Of a stretch of 64,000 nt of DNA, positions 23,659 to 34,697 are shown piece by piece. Source of the stretch: Haematococcus lacustris. Lineage: Eukaryota > Chlorophyta > Chlorophyceae > Chlamydomonadales > Haematococcaceae. Where the stretch lies: positions 457,040 to 521,039 of the forward strand of contig JASKMD010000021.1 in assembly GCA_030144725.1 (NCBI GenBank). The letters run 5' to 3'. The first letter of the stretch is position 1. Each line of letters starts with the position of its first letter. Below the pieces are notes generated by a model that was not told where the DNA came from, made no database searches, and saw only the letters and a program-made list of their open reading frames with translations. The translations under genes and the position numbers were made by a program.

Positions 23659-25106
23659 TTACTGTGCCACAGCAGGCTGCTGCTGCTGCTGCTGGGCCTT
23701 GGGGGGCTTGTCTCGCAACCGCTTGTAGCCCAGGCCAGGGTACTCCTTGCCCTTGGCTGGCAGAGCTCCCTGCTCTGGCCAGAAGCACAGCTCCAGCGGC
23801 CGCCACCTGCTCTCCCCAATGCGCTGCATGTTCAATGCTGCATTGCAGTCCCTGTCCAGCCATCTGCCTGGCTGTGGGGCTGGCTTGGCTTTGGCAGCCT
23901 TGCCCTTGCCCTTGCTGCGCTTGGCTGGCGGGGGAGTGCTGGGCCCAGGCTCTGAGGCTGCTGCCGGTGTGGCTTCCTGGCTGCTGCGTGGGGCTTGTGG
24001 GGGCCTGCGAGGGGCCACTACCGGGCACCACATCAGGCCCCGCACTGGCTGGCCACGCTCCTGGCTCCAGGCTGGGCGCACCAGGCGCCCTTCCACCTGC
24101 CCTGCTGGTGGCTTCCAGCCTGCGGGTCTTGTGGCACTGAGTGTGTTCAGCTCCACCTCACAGGGCTGCTTGCCATTCACTGCTGAGCTGACCCGGCTGG
24201 TGCGGTGCTCATCGACAAGCACCAACCTGCCCCCATCCTGGTCTTTGCCCCTGGGCCTGCACACCACCTTGCGGCAGGCCCGCAACACCGCATCAGCACC
24301 CCACCCTCCACTGGTGCCAATGCTAGCTGCGCCAAAGAACACCACCAGCTGCTTGGCACACCCATGTCGCTTCATGGACAACTCCGCCATCTGCTCCTCC
24401 AACTGCAGCCATGGACACAAGGCACACACATGGTGGCTGACATGGTGGCACCAGGTTAGGCATGGCACAGTCAAGTACTCTTTCGTTTCGCCACAGTCTG
24501 ACTCGGAGTCAGAGTCGGTGGCACACTCCATGCTGGCAGGCTGGGCAGGTGCTGGCTGGGCAGGGGCCCGTGGGGGGAGTGGGGGTAGGGGGGGAGCATC
24601 AGGGGGTTGGGGAGGCTGCACGGCTGGAGGCTGAGGGGCGCTGGGGGAGCCGGGGGTAGGGTAGCCCACAAGGCAGGTGAGAAAGATACGCAGGACAAAC
24701 AAGGAAGCGATGAAGCGGAGCTGAGAGTGGATCTCAGCCCGCAGCCGGAGGTGCTCCCTTAGCTTGCGCCTGGTCTTCTTGCAGCCGCGCAGCACTGCGC
24801 CCTCGGGGACCTTGATGACCTGCAGCCAAGCGAGGTTGCCATTTTGACAGGCCAAGGCACAAGGCGGGGTCAACACAAACAGTGCGGGGACACATAAGGC
24901 GGACCCACACCTGACGGCGACGCGTGGTCCAGCCATCTCGACGATCCTGTCGTTGCTTGCCCTGGGCGGAACGAGACACTGCGATGGAACCAACAGGAGC
25001 GACGGGTTATCTCACAGCGCGTAACTCACGTCTAGGGCTCACGTCACGGCTGGGGACACGAACCTTTATGTTTCTTGTCGCTACCCTTCCGCTTCTTCTT
25101 AGCCAT
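23659..25106 (-). pseudogene. Truncated TnpB/Fanzor-like RNA-guided nuclease gene (copy 1)
   Basis: The likely start is ATG 25,106, reading MAKKKRKGSDKKHK, an SV40-like nuclear localisation cluster, followed by a GTTCGT donor. Later exons give VIKVPEGAVLRGCKKTRRKL and, after a ~50-base intron ending at a CAG, LEEQMAELSMKRHG. The C-terminal block has VLVDEHRTS (RuvC-II Glu, ~24,215) and WLDRDCNAALNMQR (RuvC-III Asp, 23,825-23,866), then a Gln-rich tail to TAA 23,661-23,659. This is the TnpB/Fanzor pattern (family knowledge). The zinc-ribbon region looks degraded: TSRVSS replaces the expected TSxxCS. No RuvC-I Asp motif is present, so the product should not be an active nuclease. An alternative is a different OrfB-derived domesticated family. 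Confidence 0.6.
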
Positions 25107-25354
25107 CACGCGATGCGCAGTGCGACGGGCGGTGGCCTTTTCTATCAATTTGGGTTTCTCGTGAAAAAATACACGATTGTGTGAAATTACACGAGTGCTC
25201 TGTTACAGCCTTGGTCGTACGCAACACCCACAGCGCATGACCTGACTGACAGCCTGACCACCTGAGCACTATCAGCTGCTTAGTCGCTGCTGTAACCTGG
25301 TTCATAACCTAGAGCTGCACCCAGCTGCATTATATGGTAGCATTGTCTTCGGCA

Positions 25355-25862
25355 TGAGTGTGTGAAGTGAAGTGGGGGACCTGGCCGCGTGCGCTTGCGC
25401 TGCTCCCGCTCAGCTGCTGTGATCCAGGTCATCACAGCCACCTGGTGAAGGTCATAACGGCCACTAGGCCATCCCTGATGGCAGGCTCAGGCCACCAGCT
25501 GCCATCAGGAGCTCAAAGCCTGGCGCCCCTACCCACACTCCACCAAGAGCGACCAACACAGCACACTGGAAAACCAAGGTTAGAGTGAGCATTAGCCCTA
25601 GCCCCAAACTTGACCCTGCCACACCAGGGTGATGACTAGCATTAGCCAGCAAACGCTGGACCTTACCAGGCCTAAGTCAGCCTGGCTGCACGCTGAGCTC
25701 TGCTTGTCGGCGTGCTTGCGCTGCTCCAGTGCTTCCGCCACTGCTGCTGCTGTACCTGTCACTGCTGCTGTGACTGGGCGTTCCAGTGCTGCTGACCCCT
25801 GCTCAACGCCATGTCCCCTTGTCTTGTCTTGTCTTGTCTTGCCTTGCTCCTTGGATTCATAT
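25355..25862. other. Gene-free stretch between element copy 1 and RNASEH2C
   Basis: No coding signal recognised; short CTTGT repeats near 25,818-25,840. Confidence 0.4.
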
Positions 25863-26678
25863 TCACACCCCTGCTGACCCCTCCTGCTGCATGCTGGCCA
25901 GCTGCTCGGTCACAGCCTGTGGTGTGACCCGTGCATGCACTTCACTGGCCACCGTCAGCCAGTCCAGCACCCTGCGCTGCGTGTCACTCTTCCCAGGTGT
26001 GGCGTCATGGTTCCAGTAGGTCACACTGTCAAAGTGGTCACCATGCTCACACTTCCACGTCCGCACAGGCTCCGGCTGCAAGCCATGGTGCTGGCCCTCC
26101 CCCTGGGAGCCGTGGTCCAGGCCTTGGCTGCCTCCCTGCCCCGCACCCTGCCCCTGGCTGCTGGTGGACAGCAGCAGCCCTGTGTACCCAGGGGGCAAGG
26201 CTATGGCGCGGCCTCGCAGTTGGCGGCCCCGCAGCTGCACCTCCAGAATGGGCTCCTGAGACCCTGTGCAGGCAGACCATTGAGGCGGTGGGCTGGGGAG
26301 GGCAGGGGCTGGGCAGAGCCAGGCAGGGACTGGGCAGGACGAGGCCAGGGCCAGGTTGAGACGGGCCAGGGCAGTGCAGGGGCAGCACTCCAGGGTTGCA
26401 ACGCGAAATGTGTGCAGGCCGCTGGGGGCCTGGCACCAGGCTGGAAGTCAGCCTGCTGCGAAGCCACCACCACCCGTGTCGTGCATAGCAGGACACAGGC
26501 TGGTAAAACTTGTGAAGGGCCACATCTCACACTCACCATCCGTGGCGGGCGTGGGTTTGAAGTACTTGTCTGCCTCCACTGCGCTGCACGCCTGGCCGAC
26601 CTTGATCGGAAGCCAGTGAACAGTCGTGGGATTGCCATCGAGAGCGGGTACATCAACCTTGGAGGTTGCTGTAGACAT
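25863..26678 (-). CDS. RNASEH2C: Ribonuclease H2 subunit C
   Basis: Non-catalytic subunit of the trimeric nuclear RNase H2, which removes ribonucleotides embedded in DNA and RNA in RNA:DNA hybrids (family knowledge). Exon 1 26,678-26,537 starts at ATG and ends at a GTGAGT donor. Exon 2 26,263-25,863 begins after a CAG acceptor, and the phases match (1/2). The product is 180 residues; human RNASEH2C has 164. Diagnostic segments are KYFKPTP near residue 40, QLRGRQLRGRAIALPPGYTG near 55-75, and the C-terminal TYWNHDATPGKSDTQRR followed by LDWLTVASEVHARV. A Gly/Gln-rich loop separates the two conserved blocks. It is divergently transcribed from the RPC6 gene, so the two may share a promoter region. 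Confidence 0.82.
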
Positions 26679-27124
26679 GACGGTGCATAACCCACGATAG
26701 CAGCGCGCACACGTGTACGGCGTTCAAAAACAAACCCGGGGCGCATGGGAGTATTGAACACGCACATCCCTGGCGCTCAATTGTGGCACGCCCTGATAGG
26801 GATCATGGGGTGTGTGTTGTCACTGATTCTCGATGCCTCGTCAGAGCTGGTTCACTGGAAACCCACCACCTTATGCCAACGCCAGAGCATTCAGCCAACA
26901 CATCCTGCAACTACGTTTCAAATGACGGCAGGGGGAACGTATGGGGCAGGGGCAGAGCATGTCAGGGGCAGGGGCATGAAACCGTAACAATTGTCAGTTA
27001 GTTGCGGCGCGGCCCGACGTAAGTGGCATCGAGGGCCCGGTAACTCTATCCGTCAATGTAACAGCGTCCATCGTACGTGTCGTGGTGTGCGGAATGGATT
27101 AAGACAGCTCGTTAGTGGCCAGGC
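26679..27124. promoter_or_regulatory. Shared divergent promoter region of RNASEH2C and RPC6
   Basis: 446 bp between two start codons pointing apart. No TATA box seen on either strand. Confidence 0.45.
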
Positions 27125-30097
27125 ATGTCGAGCAAAGCCAATGAGGAGGCAGCGCTTGAAGTCATTCGCCGCCACGCAGAGGTGCGTCCAAGAACGCTTG
27201 TCAGGCGCGCTGCCTGTTCAGCTCGGCCGGGCAACCCCGCCATACAGCCTATCAGTGCTGCCCACTCCGTCACCAGCAGTCTTGCATTGTGGGCTGGTGA
27301 TGCAGGGCGTCAGTGATGATGCTCTGGTGCGGGAATTGGGCTCGCGCCTCAGTGCCCAGGAGCGCATGCAGGCAAGCCCCAGCCATGACCCTGGCTGCTG
27401 GGCAGTCAGGCATTGAGGTCTCCGGTGTAAACCCGGTGCACCAGACCTGACTGCTGCATACCAGCACGCACTGCAGCTCTGGCCACCTGCCTCCCATAAG
27501 GGAGCCACACAGCTTAGCTTAGCTCAGCTGTGGCATAGGCTAGGGCTCCTGGCTGCCAGCCCCAGCAGGAAGCAAAGCCAAGGCAGACGTGAGGCACAAG
27601 GAGCTGGCGATCTGGCCGCTGCTGACAACAGCTGCAGCCTACTGCCACTCATACCTTTCATTGGCCGCAAGCTCTCAGCCCCATGCCACCCCTACCCTCA
27701 TGCCCCCATGCCACCCTGCCTGCAGCCTCAGGCAGGCATAGGCAGGACTGGCTGTGGTGGGGCTGGCGGTGACAGAGTGGCCAGCAGGCCTCGGGGTGTC
27801 CAAGGGGTGTCAAAGGGGAAGCAACACTCAACCCTCAGCCCCTTGCCACCCCTGCCTATAGCCCCATGCCGCATGCCCCTTGATGCAGGCTATCAACAAG
27901 CTGCTGTCCAGCAAGCGCATCCAGCTGTACCAGGTGGGCCCAAACAAGACCACCTTCTACAAGGAGCTGTCGGCAGAGGAGTCAGCCAAGTGGGTCAGCC
28001 GCAGCTGAGCGTGTGGAGGGAAGGACATGGATGCAGGAGCAGCAGAGGCAGTAGGAGCGGCAGGGGCGGCAGGGGCAGCAGGGGCAGAGGTGGAGGTGGC
28101 ACATGGGCAAAGGTGGCACTCTTCTGGGGGCCAGCAATACACAACTAGTGTCTGCATGTGCATTAGCACTGTATGATTTGGCCAGCGTGGCTGTACATCA
28201 AGAAGAAAGACAAACTTGTAGATGGGTGTCAAAGGTAAGGTTTGCCACAACCTCACCAAAGCTACAATGCTTAATCTCTGGCAGCAGTTGTAATGTGGAT
28301 CATGATAACATGTGTGTCACACTAGCGGCAGGGTGTGTCACACTGCGGTACCTGAGCAACGGTGAACATGGCAGGAACGCAACCTGTGTGTGGCTGTGGC
28401 GGCACATGGTGCAGGTACAAGGGGCTGGCGGCAGACGAGCTCATGGTGTACCAGACCATTCAGAGCTCAGGGAGTGCGGGTGCGCTGCCGCCCCTGGCAG
28501 CTGCCCCTCGCTACCTACCCCCTACCCCCTGCTGGCTGCCCTCGGTCAGCTCCCCTTGCTACCTACCCCCTAATCCCTGCTGGCTGCCCCTGGCGGGCTG
28601 CTACTTCCCTGCTGCCTCGTCACCCACTGTCATGCTGGCGGCTTGCACCCGCAGGGCTGTGGACCAAGGACATGAAGACACGCACCAACCTCGCCCAGCC
28701 GCACATCACCAAGATCCTGAAGGTGCTGGAGGGCAGGCGGCTGGTCAAGGCGGTGAAGAGCGTCAACAACCCCAGCCGCAAGGTCAGGGTCGCAAGGCCG
28801 CCCCCGCCCCCGCCCCCGCCCCCGCCCCCGCCCCCGCCCCCGCCCCCGCCCCCGCCCCCGCCCCCGCCCCCGCCCCCGCCCCCGCCCCCGCCCCCGCCCC
28901 CGCCCCCGCCCCCGCCCCCGCCCCCGCCCCCGCCCCCGCCCCCGCCCCCGCCCCCGCCCCCGCCCCCGTCCCCGTCCCCGCCCCCGCCTACCCTGCTTTG
29001 ACCTGCTGCTGCTGTCCTCCCTCTCCATCTTTCCTTCGCCATGTCTATTCAGAACAATAATGAGATCTTGCATGACTTCATGTTGAGCCCATGTGTACCT
29101 TTGTTTGTACACCTTGCTTTGAAGTGCGTTGCAGAAAGTCCCGAACCCCTAGAGGGGGAGGGCGGCCAAGCAGCCTAACGGCTGACAACTTAAGCGGTGT
29201 AAGCCATCCATCTTTTCTTTCAGGTCTACATGTTGGCTGAGCTGGAGCCGTCCAGGGAGCTGACAGGGGGTGCATGGTGCGTGCATGACAGCATGCTTGC
29301 TTGGCCATGTGCTCAAAGGAGTTGAGGAGTTGAGTTGAGCCATGAAGTGGTACTGGCGCCAGCAAGTGGGGCAGTGATCAGCAGGCTCTCCCAAGCCTTA
29401 GGCACCTGACATGTGTGACAGCCCCTGTCACGCTGATGGTCTTGATGCAGGTACACGGACAACCAGTTCGACCATGACTTCATCGAGACGCTCCGGGCCG
29501 TGGTTAAGAGCTTTATCCTCAAGCGAGGCGATACCACACTCCGCCAGATCGCGGCGCACATCAAGGCGCAGCCTGCCATCACGGTATGCGACCTTTCGCG
29601 CAGTTAGCGAAGCTTATTCCGCAACCGGCATGAAGTCGTCCTGTTGTTCCAGTCACAGTCGCAGGAGTGCGCTCCAGGGACATGTCGCGTGTAGCGGGCG
29701 AGGTCAGCGCCGGGCCTCCTCATTCTTTCTGTTACTCCATTCCTGTCGGCCCGCGTCGCAGGTGAGCTTGGCCGACGAGGACATTGGGATGATCATTCAG
29801 ACATTGGTGTACGACGGCACCATCGATACGGTAAGCCGCTGATTGCCTGAGATTTCCGCTTCTGGCCGTGCCCCATTGTCAGTGATCTTCCCGTCACTTT
29901 GCTCGCTTTTGCAGGTCGAAGGCGATGACCCCGATGACAGCGAGGAGCATTACCGACCGATGTTGTACGCTGCGCCAGAGACCACACCCTTCACCAACCT
30001 TCCGTGCGGCGTGTGCCCAGTGTTCCATCAGTGCCGAGACGGCGGACCGGTGTCGCCCGCGACGTGCGTCTACTTCGACAAGTGGCTCCAGTTTTGA
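27125..30097 (+). CDS. RPC6: RNA polymerase III subunit RPC6 (C34/RPC34)
   Basis: Winged-helix subunit of Pol III that helps open promoters of tRNA and 5S genes (family knowledge). Exons: 27125-27181, 27306-27371, 27889-27989, 28415-28479, 28655-28782, 29224-29276, 29451-29583, 29762-29830, 29915-30097. Phases agree throughout and give 284 residues, slightly shorter than the ~316 of human RPC6. Diagnostic motifs are KGLAADELMVYQTIQSSG, GLWTKDMKTRTNLAQPHITK, KVYMLAELEPSRELTGGAW followed by YTDNQFDHDFIE, and the C-terminal Cys set PCGVCPVFHQC...TCVYFDKWL, which matches the iron-sulfur ligand block of C34 proteins. Intron 2 has a GC donor (GCAAGC at 27,372). The intron at 28,783-29,223 carries a (CCCCCG)n array. 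A TGTAA possible polyadenylation signal lies at 30,431. Confidence 0.92.
28799..28988. repeat. (CCCCCG)n array
   Basis: About 30 near-perfect hexamers in the RPC6 intron 28,783-29,223; G-rich on the template strand. Confidence 0.95.
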
Positions 30098-31599
30098 GTT
30101 GCAGGTATACAACTCTTGATTTAACCTGGTGCTAATCAGCGTCGATCGGTCGTCGACGCTGCACTCAAGCAGATCATCCAGCACGTTGAATACGCGAAGC
30201 CACCGGCGACAGTGCCCTTATGACCCACCGAGTCGGTTTTACCGTCTCGTGGCCCTTGCTGCGGGATCAGGGATGCGGAGCTGGTAAGGACCGGCGCAGT
30301 GGTTGTAGCTCTATAAAAGCCGCAGGCTCAACACTGCTCATGGCGCAGCCACCCAGACAAACAGACCACTCAGATTCTGACCGCTCCATGGCCTGGCGGT
30401 GTGAACCATGATAGCATGTTTTGTCCTTTATGTAAACAGCCTGATGGCAGATGGCTGATGCGGTGGGAGCCTTCATCTCTCATTACACCAGAGAAGGCCC
30501 TTATCTTCAGTCTCCAAGGATGCCACGAACTGCTTGCCAGCTAGGTGTGCGTCCTGGAGTGCACTGCATTCCTACTATTGATGGTATTCCAGGTTGCAGA
30601 GTATTCGCTGAGTGCATGGTGCGCCAGCCAGGTGCATCCGGTGGGCAGCATCCGCTGGTGACCTGCGGCCACCCCTCATCATCACAGCTGGCAAAGCATT
30701 GCATCGCAGTTGTCACCTGTGTGCCATTAAGGTCGTGTCAAACGTTGACTAGCAGGGCAACCTCCTCCCTACTCCGATTCCCCAAGTAGTAAGTGTTGAG
30801 CAGGCCTCCGCCATCATGACACCTGCCGGCACTACAGCCAAGGAAGTGCCAGCAGGTGATCCGTATGCAAGGCGGCTGTGACAAATGGCTGGCTGGCTTG
30901 TAAAGCAGCCCTAGCCTGCATCACTTGCTGCTACTGGAGGGCCCCAGAGTGCTCCTTCAGCTCCGCCTACACCCTGCAACGCCGGACTACGCCAGCTGCT
31001 CTCTACGCCTGTGGCTGACTGCTCTTCAGGCTGGGTCTCCCTTGCTAGCTGCCGGCTGCAGGGCCTGAGTAACAAGTCCATAGAAGGGTAGAGGAGTCTT
31101 GAGGAGGGTGTCAGGGAGGGTGATGCTGCGGCCTGTGTGTGGAGGGCTCCTCAGGCTGGGTCTCCCTCAAGACTGCAGGGCTGCAGGCTGCACCAGGGGC
31201 TGTCGGCCGCAGTGCTGCAGGGCTGGAGTTTTTGGTCCACAGCAAGCGTCCGCAGCAGTGCCTCAGGCCGCCCCTGGCCCACACTGCAGTGCTGCAGGCG
31301 GGGAGGGAGCAGGCCGCGCCCCCTCTGAAAGCTGTTCCCTCTGGCACGCCGGCTCTGCCAGAGTAGTCGTCTTCTTCGCTAGTGGTGCAGGCGGCTGGGC
31401 TGGGAGCATGGGTCCAGCCCAGCCCCTTGGCGGACAGCAGTGGCCGGGCATTGACCTCCAGTCTGGGCGGCTGGGGCTCCAGGCCAAGCAGAGATGAGCT
31501 GGGCCCGCATGAGGTGCAGGGGCAGGGGATCGCATGTTGCGCTGTGGGGTGGCTTTGGCATGTTCGCATGTTGTGCTGGCATGTTCGCATGTTGCGCTC
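30098..31599. other. Gene-free stretch downstream of RPC6
   Basis: RPC6 3' flank with TGTAA at 30,431 and an orphan TATAAAAG at 30,312-30,319 on the plus strand. No conserved coding exon recognised. Confidence 0.4.
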
Positions 31600-31615
31600 T
31601 TGCAGTTGTCAGCCC
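31600..31615 (+). repeat. Left 16-bp direct repeat flanking element copy 2
   Basis: TTGCAGTTGTCAGCCC, identical to 34,698-34,713; candidate target-site duplication. Confidence 0.6.
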
Positions 31616-31871
31616 TCTTGTCCCTCACTAGGGCCTCCATTTGAGCCGGATCAGAAGTACCTACTAGCAGCCACTAGCAGCCACTAGCAGCCACTAACTA
31701 GACCCGGCTCAAACAGTGTTATTGGGCTGTGTGGAGTAAACCCAGTGCACATGGCACATGAGCCGCCTACCACTTACAATATTGCCTGACCCGAGGGCTA
31801 TGATGTAGAGTTGGCATGACAAAACATGCACTACTTGTAAGCTGGTGATAGCTCAACAAAGGGGGCACACA
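31616..31871 (-). ncRNA. Candidate guide (omega/fRNA-like) tail of element copy 2
   Basis: Counterpart of 23,403-23,658. The hairpin arms lie at 31,640-31,652 and 31,701-31,713 with one mismatch (A to C relative to copy 1, which turns one pair into a mispair). The loop has three CTAGCAGCCA-type units. Confidence 0.28.
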
Positions 31872-34455
31872 TTACTGTGCCTCAGCAGGCTGCTGCTGCT
31901 GCTCCTACGCCTTGGGGGGCTTGTCTCGCACCCGCTTGTAGCCCAGGCCAGGGTACTCCTTGCCCTTGGCTGGCAGCGCTCCCTGGTCTGGCTAGTAGCA
32001 CAGCTCCAGCGGCCGCCACCTGCTCTCCCCAATGCGCTGCATGTGTGACGGTGCTTGTTGGCCTCCTCTATCAGGTCCGCCACATGGCCCTTGTCCAGGG
32101 TGGCGGCCTTCAGCTCCGAGCTCTTGGCGTTGATGCCATACCCGCACGCCATCCTGATGAACAGCTGCGCCTCGTCACCGCTCCAGCCTAGCTGGGCCCT
32201 GGCTGCCTTGGCGTACAGCTTGACAATGCGCTCTGCAGGTCAGGTCAGGTCAGGTACAGGTCAGGTATAGGTCAGGTATAAGGTCAGGTCAGGTATAAGG
32301 TCAGGTCTAGGTCAGGTCAGGCCAGGCCAGGCCAGGCCAGGCCAGGCCAGGCCAGGCCAGGCCAGGCCAGGCCAGGCCAGGCCAGGTCAGGTCAGGTCAG
32401 GTCAGGTCAGGTCAGGTCAGGTCAGGTCAGGTCAGGTCAGGTCAGGTCAGGTCAGGTCAGGTCAGGTCAGGTCAGGTCAGGTCAGGTCAGGTCAGGTCAG
32501 GTCAGGTCAGGTCAGGTCAGGTCAGGTCAGGTCAGGTCAGGTCAGGTCAGGTCAGGTCAGGTCAGGTCAGGTCAGGTCAGGTCAGGTCAGGTCAGGTCAG
32601 GTCAGGTCAGGTCAGGTCAGGTCAGGTCAGGTCAGGTCAGGTCAGGTCAGGTCAGGTCAGGTCAGGTCAGGTCAGGTCAGGTCAGGTCAGGTCAGGTCAG
32701 GTCAGGTCAGGTCAGGTCAGGTCAGGTCAGGTCAGGTCAGGTCAGGTCAGGTCAGGTCAGGTCAGGTCAGGTCAGGTCAGGTCAGGTCAGGTCAGGTCAG
32801 GTCAGGTCAGGTCAGGTCAGGTCAGGTCAGGTCAGGTCAGGTCAGGTCAGGTCAGGTCAGGTCAGGTCAGGTCAGGTCAGGTCAGGTCAGGTCAGGTCAG
32901 GTCAGGTCAGGTCAGGTCAGGTCAGGTCAGGTCAGGTCAGGTCAGGTCAGGTCAGGTCAGGTCAGGTCAGGTCAGGTCAGGTCAGGTCAGGTCAGGTCAG
33001 GTCAGGTCAGGTCAGGTCAGGTCAGGTCAGGTCAGGTCAGGTCAGGTCAGGTCAGGTCAGGTCAGGTCAGGTCAGGTCAGGTCAGGTCAGGTCAGGTCAG
33101 GTCAGGTCAGGTCAGGTCAGGTCAGGTCAGGTCAGGTCAGGTCAGGTCAGGTCAGGTCAGGTCAGGTCAGGTCAGGTCAGGTCAGGTCAGGTCAGGTCAG
33201 GTCAGGTCAGGTCAGGTCAGGTCAGGTCAGGTCAGGTCAGGTCAGGTCAGGTCAGGTCAGGTCAGGTCAGGTCAGGTCAGGTCAGGTCAGGTCAGGTCAG
33301 GTCAGGTCAGGTCTAGGTCAGGTCAGGTCAGGTCAGGTCAGGTCAGGTCTAGGTCAGGTCAGGTCAGGTCAGGTATAAGGTCAGGTCCAAGTCTAGGGTC
33401 TAGTCACCACCATGACTTGCCTGGGTTGGAGTAGTGCTGCTGCATGGCCACCGCCAGCTGCATGGAGTGTGCGTCGATGGTGTTGGCGTCACCCGCCAGG
33501 TAGATGCTGCCTAGCTCTTGCAGCTTGGCCACAAGCGCCTGGTTGCTGGGGTCCTCAAAGGCTGGCATGAGCATGGGGTGGCGGTTGCGCACATGGCGCC
33601 GCTGCAGCTGGTTGTAGCATGTCTTGAAGTTTGGGTTGGCGAAGAACTTGCAGAAGTCCTTGAGCTGCCTCAGCATCAGGGGGTCCTCGCAGTCAAGGGG
33701 CAAGGGAGGGCCAGTGGGTGCTGCGGGTGCAAGGGCTGCCAGGCGGGCGCTGCAGCGCCTTTGGGGGGGTTACGTGACTGGCTCAGGTTCTGACTCTGAC
33801 TCTGACTCCGAGTCAGACTGTGGCTCTGGCTCTGAGCCACAGTCTGACTCGGAGTCAGAGTCGGTGTCACACTCCATGCTGGCAGGCTGGGCAGGCTGGG
33901 CAGGCTGGGCAGGGGCCCGTGGGGGGAGTGGGGGTAGGGGGGGAGCATCAGGGGGTTTGGGGGGCTGCACGGCTGGAGGCTGAGGGGCGCTGGGGGAGCC
34001 GGGGGTAGGGTAGCCCACAAGGCAGGTGAGACAGATACGCAGGACAAACAAGGAAGCGATGAAGCGGAGCTGAGAGTGGATCTCAGCCCGCAGCCGGAGG
34101 TGCTCCCTTAGCTTGCGCCTGGTCTTCTTGCAGCCGCGCAGCACTGCGCCCTCGGGGACCTTGATGACCTGCAGCCAAGCGAGGTTGCCATTTTGACAGG
34201 CCAAGACAAAAGTCGGGGTCAACACAAACAGTGCGGGGACACATAAGGCGGACCCACACCTGACGGCGACGCGTGGTCCAGCCATCTCGACGATCCTGTC
34301 GTTGCTTGCCCTGGGCGGAACGAGACACTGCGATGGAACCAACAGGAGCGACGGGTTATCTCACAGCGCGTAACTCACGTCTAGGGCTCACGTCACGGCT
34401 GGGGACACGAACCTTTATGTTTCTTGTCGCTACCCTTCCGCTTCTTCTTAGCCAT
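31872..34455 (-). pseudogene. Truncated TnpB/Fanzor-like gene (copy 2)
   Basis: The same NLS-bearing start (ATG 34,455) and basic helix exons as copy 1, then an Asp/Ser/Glu repeat (33,780-33,880). Two blocks not found in copy 1 follow: 33,703-33,405 (LKDFCKFFANPNFKTCYNQL and LAGDANTIDAHSMQL) and ~32,229-32,045 (RIVKLYAKAARAQLGWSG and MACGYGINAKSSELK). These probably belong to the recognition lobe (inference). After 32,042 the sequence jumps to the 3' end of the family ORF, in a shifted frame, to TAA 31,874-31,872. The catalytic motifs are gone. Confidence 0.55.
32236..33375. repeat. (AGGTC)n satellite inside element copy 2
   Basis: About 225 units of a 5-bp repeat. GGCCA variants cluster at 32,322-32,391 and TATAAGG/TCTAGG interruptions sit at both edges. 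It lies between two coding blocks of the pseudogene, so it probably expanded in an intron. There are no spacers. Confidence 0.95.
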
Positions 34456-34697
34456 CACGCGATGCGCAGTGCGACGGGCGGTGGCCTTTTCTAGCAATTT
34501 GGGTTTCCCGTGAAAAATACACGATTGTGTGAAAATACACGAGTGCTCTGTTACAGCCTTGGTCGTACGCAACACCCACAGCGCATGTCCTGGCTGACAG
34601 CCTGACCTGACTATCAGCTGCTTAGTCGCTGCTGTAACCTGATTCATAACCTAGAGCTGCACCCAGCTTCATTATAAGGTAGCATTGTCTTTGGCAA

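Larger units (their letters stand above)
23403..25354 (-). mobile_element. TnpB/Fanzor-like element, copy 1 (internally deleted)
   Basis: Shares both ends with copy 2 (31,616-34,697): the left 250 bases and the right ~840 bases are near-identical apart from small indels and substitutions. The ends are not inverted repeats of each other. No target duplication is seen. It retains the N-terminal coding part and the RuvC-II/III coding part of the protein but lacks the middle (REC-like part and RuvC-I). Confidence 0.65.
31616..34697 (-). mobile_element. TnpB/Fanzor-like element, copy 2 (internally deleted, satellite-bearing)
   Basis: 3,082-bp element bounded by a perfect 16-bp direct repeat. Its ends match copy 1. 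It holds the N-terminal part, a middle part absent from copy 1, a ~1.14-kb (AGGTC)n array and the extreme 3' end. The RuvC-I to RuvC-III segment is missing: the middle part joins directly to the last ~60 codons near 32,042. Confidence 0.68.

Noticed and set aside
23403..25354. LTR or LINE retroelement
   Set aside because: No reverse transcriptase, LTRs or poly(A); the coding parts match the TnpB/Fanzor pattern and retain introns.
28360..29112. Long Pro/Ala or Gly/Arg-repeat proteins
   Set aside because: Open frames over the (CCCCCG)n array in all phases; the array lies in a well-supported RPC6 intron.
31853..32152. Intact small protein at the 3' end of element copy 2
   Set aside because: It fuses a middle-domain exon to an out-of-frame 3' segment across a deletion junction.
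32236..33375. CRISPR-like array (many short direct repeats)
   Set aside because: It is a pure 5-bp tandem satellite with no spacers, in a eukaryotic genome.
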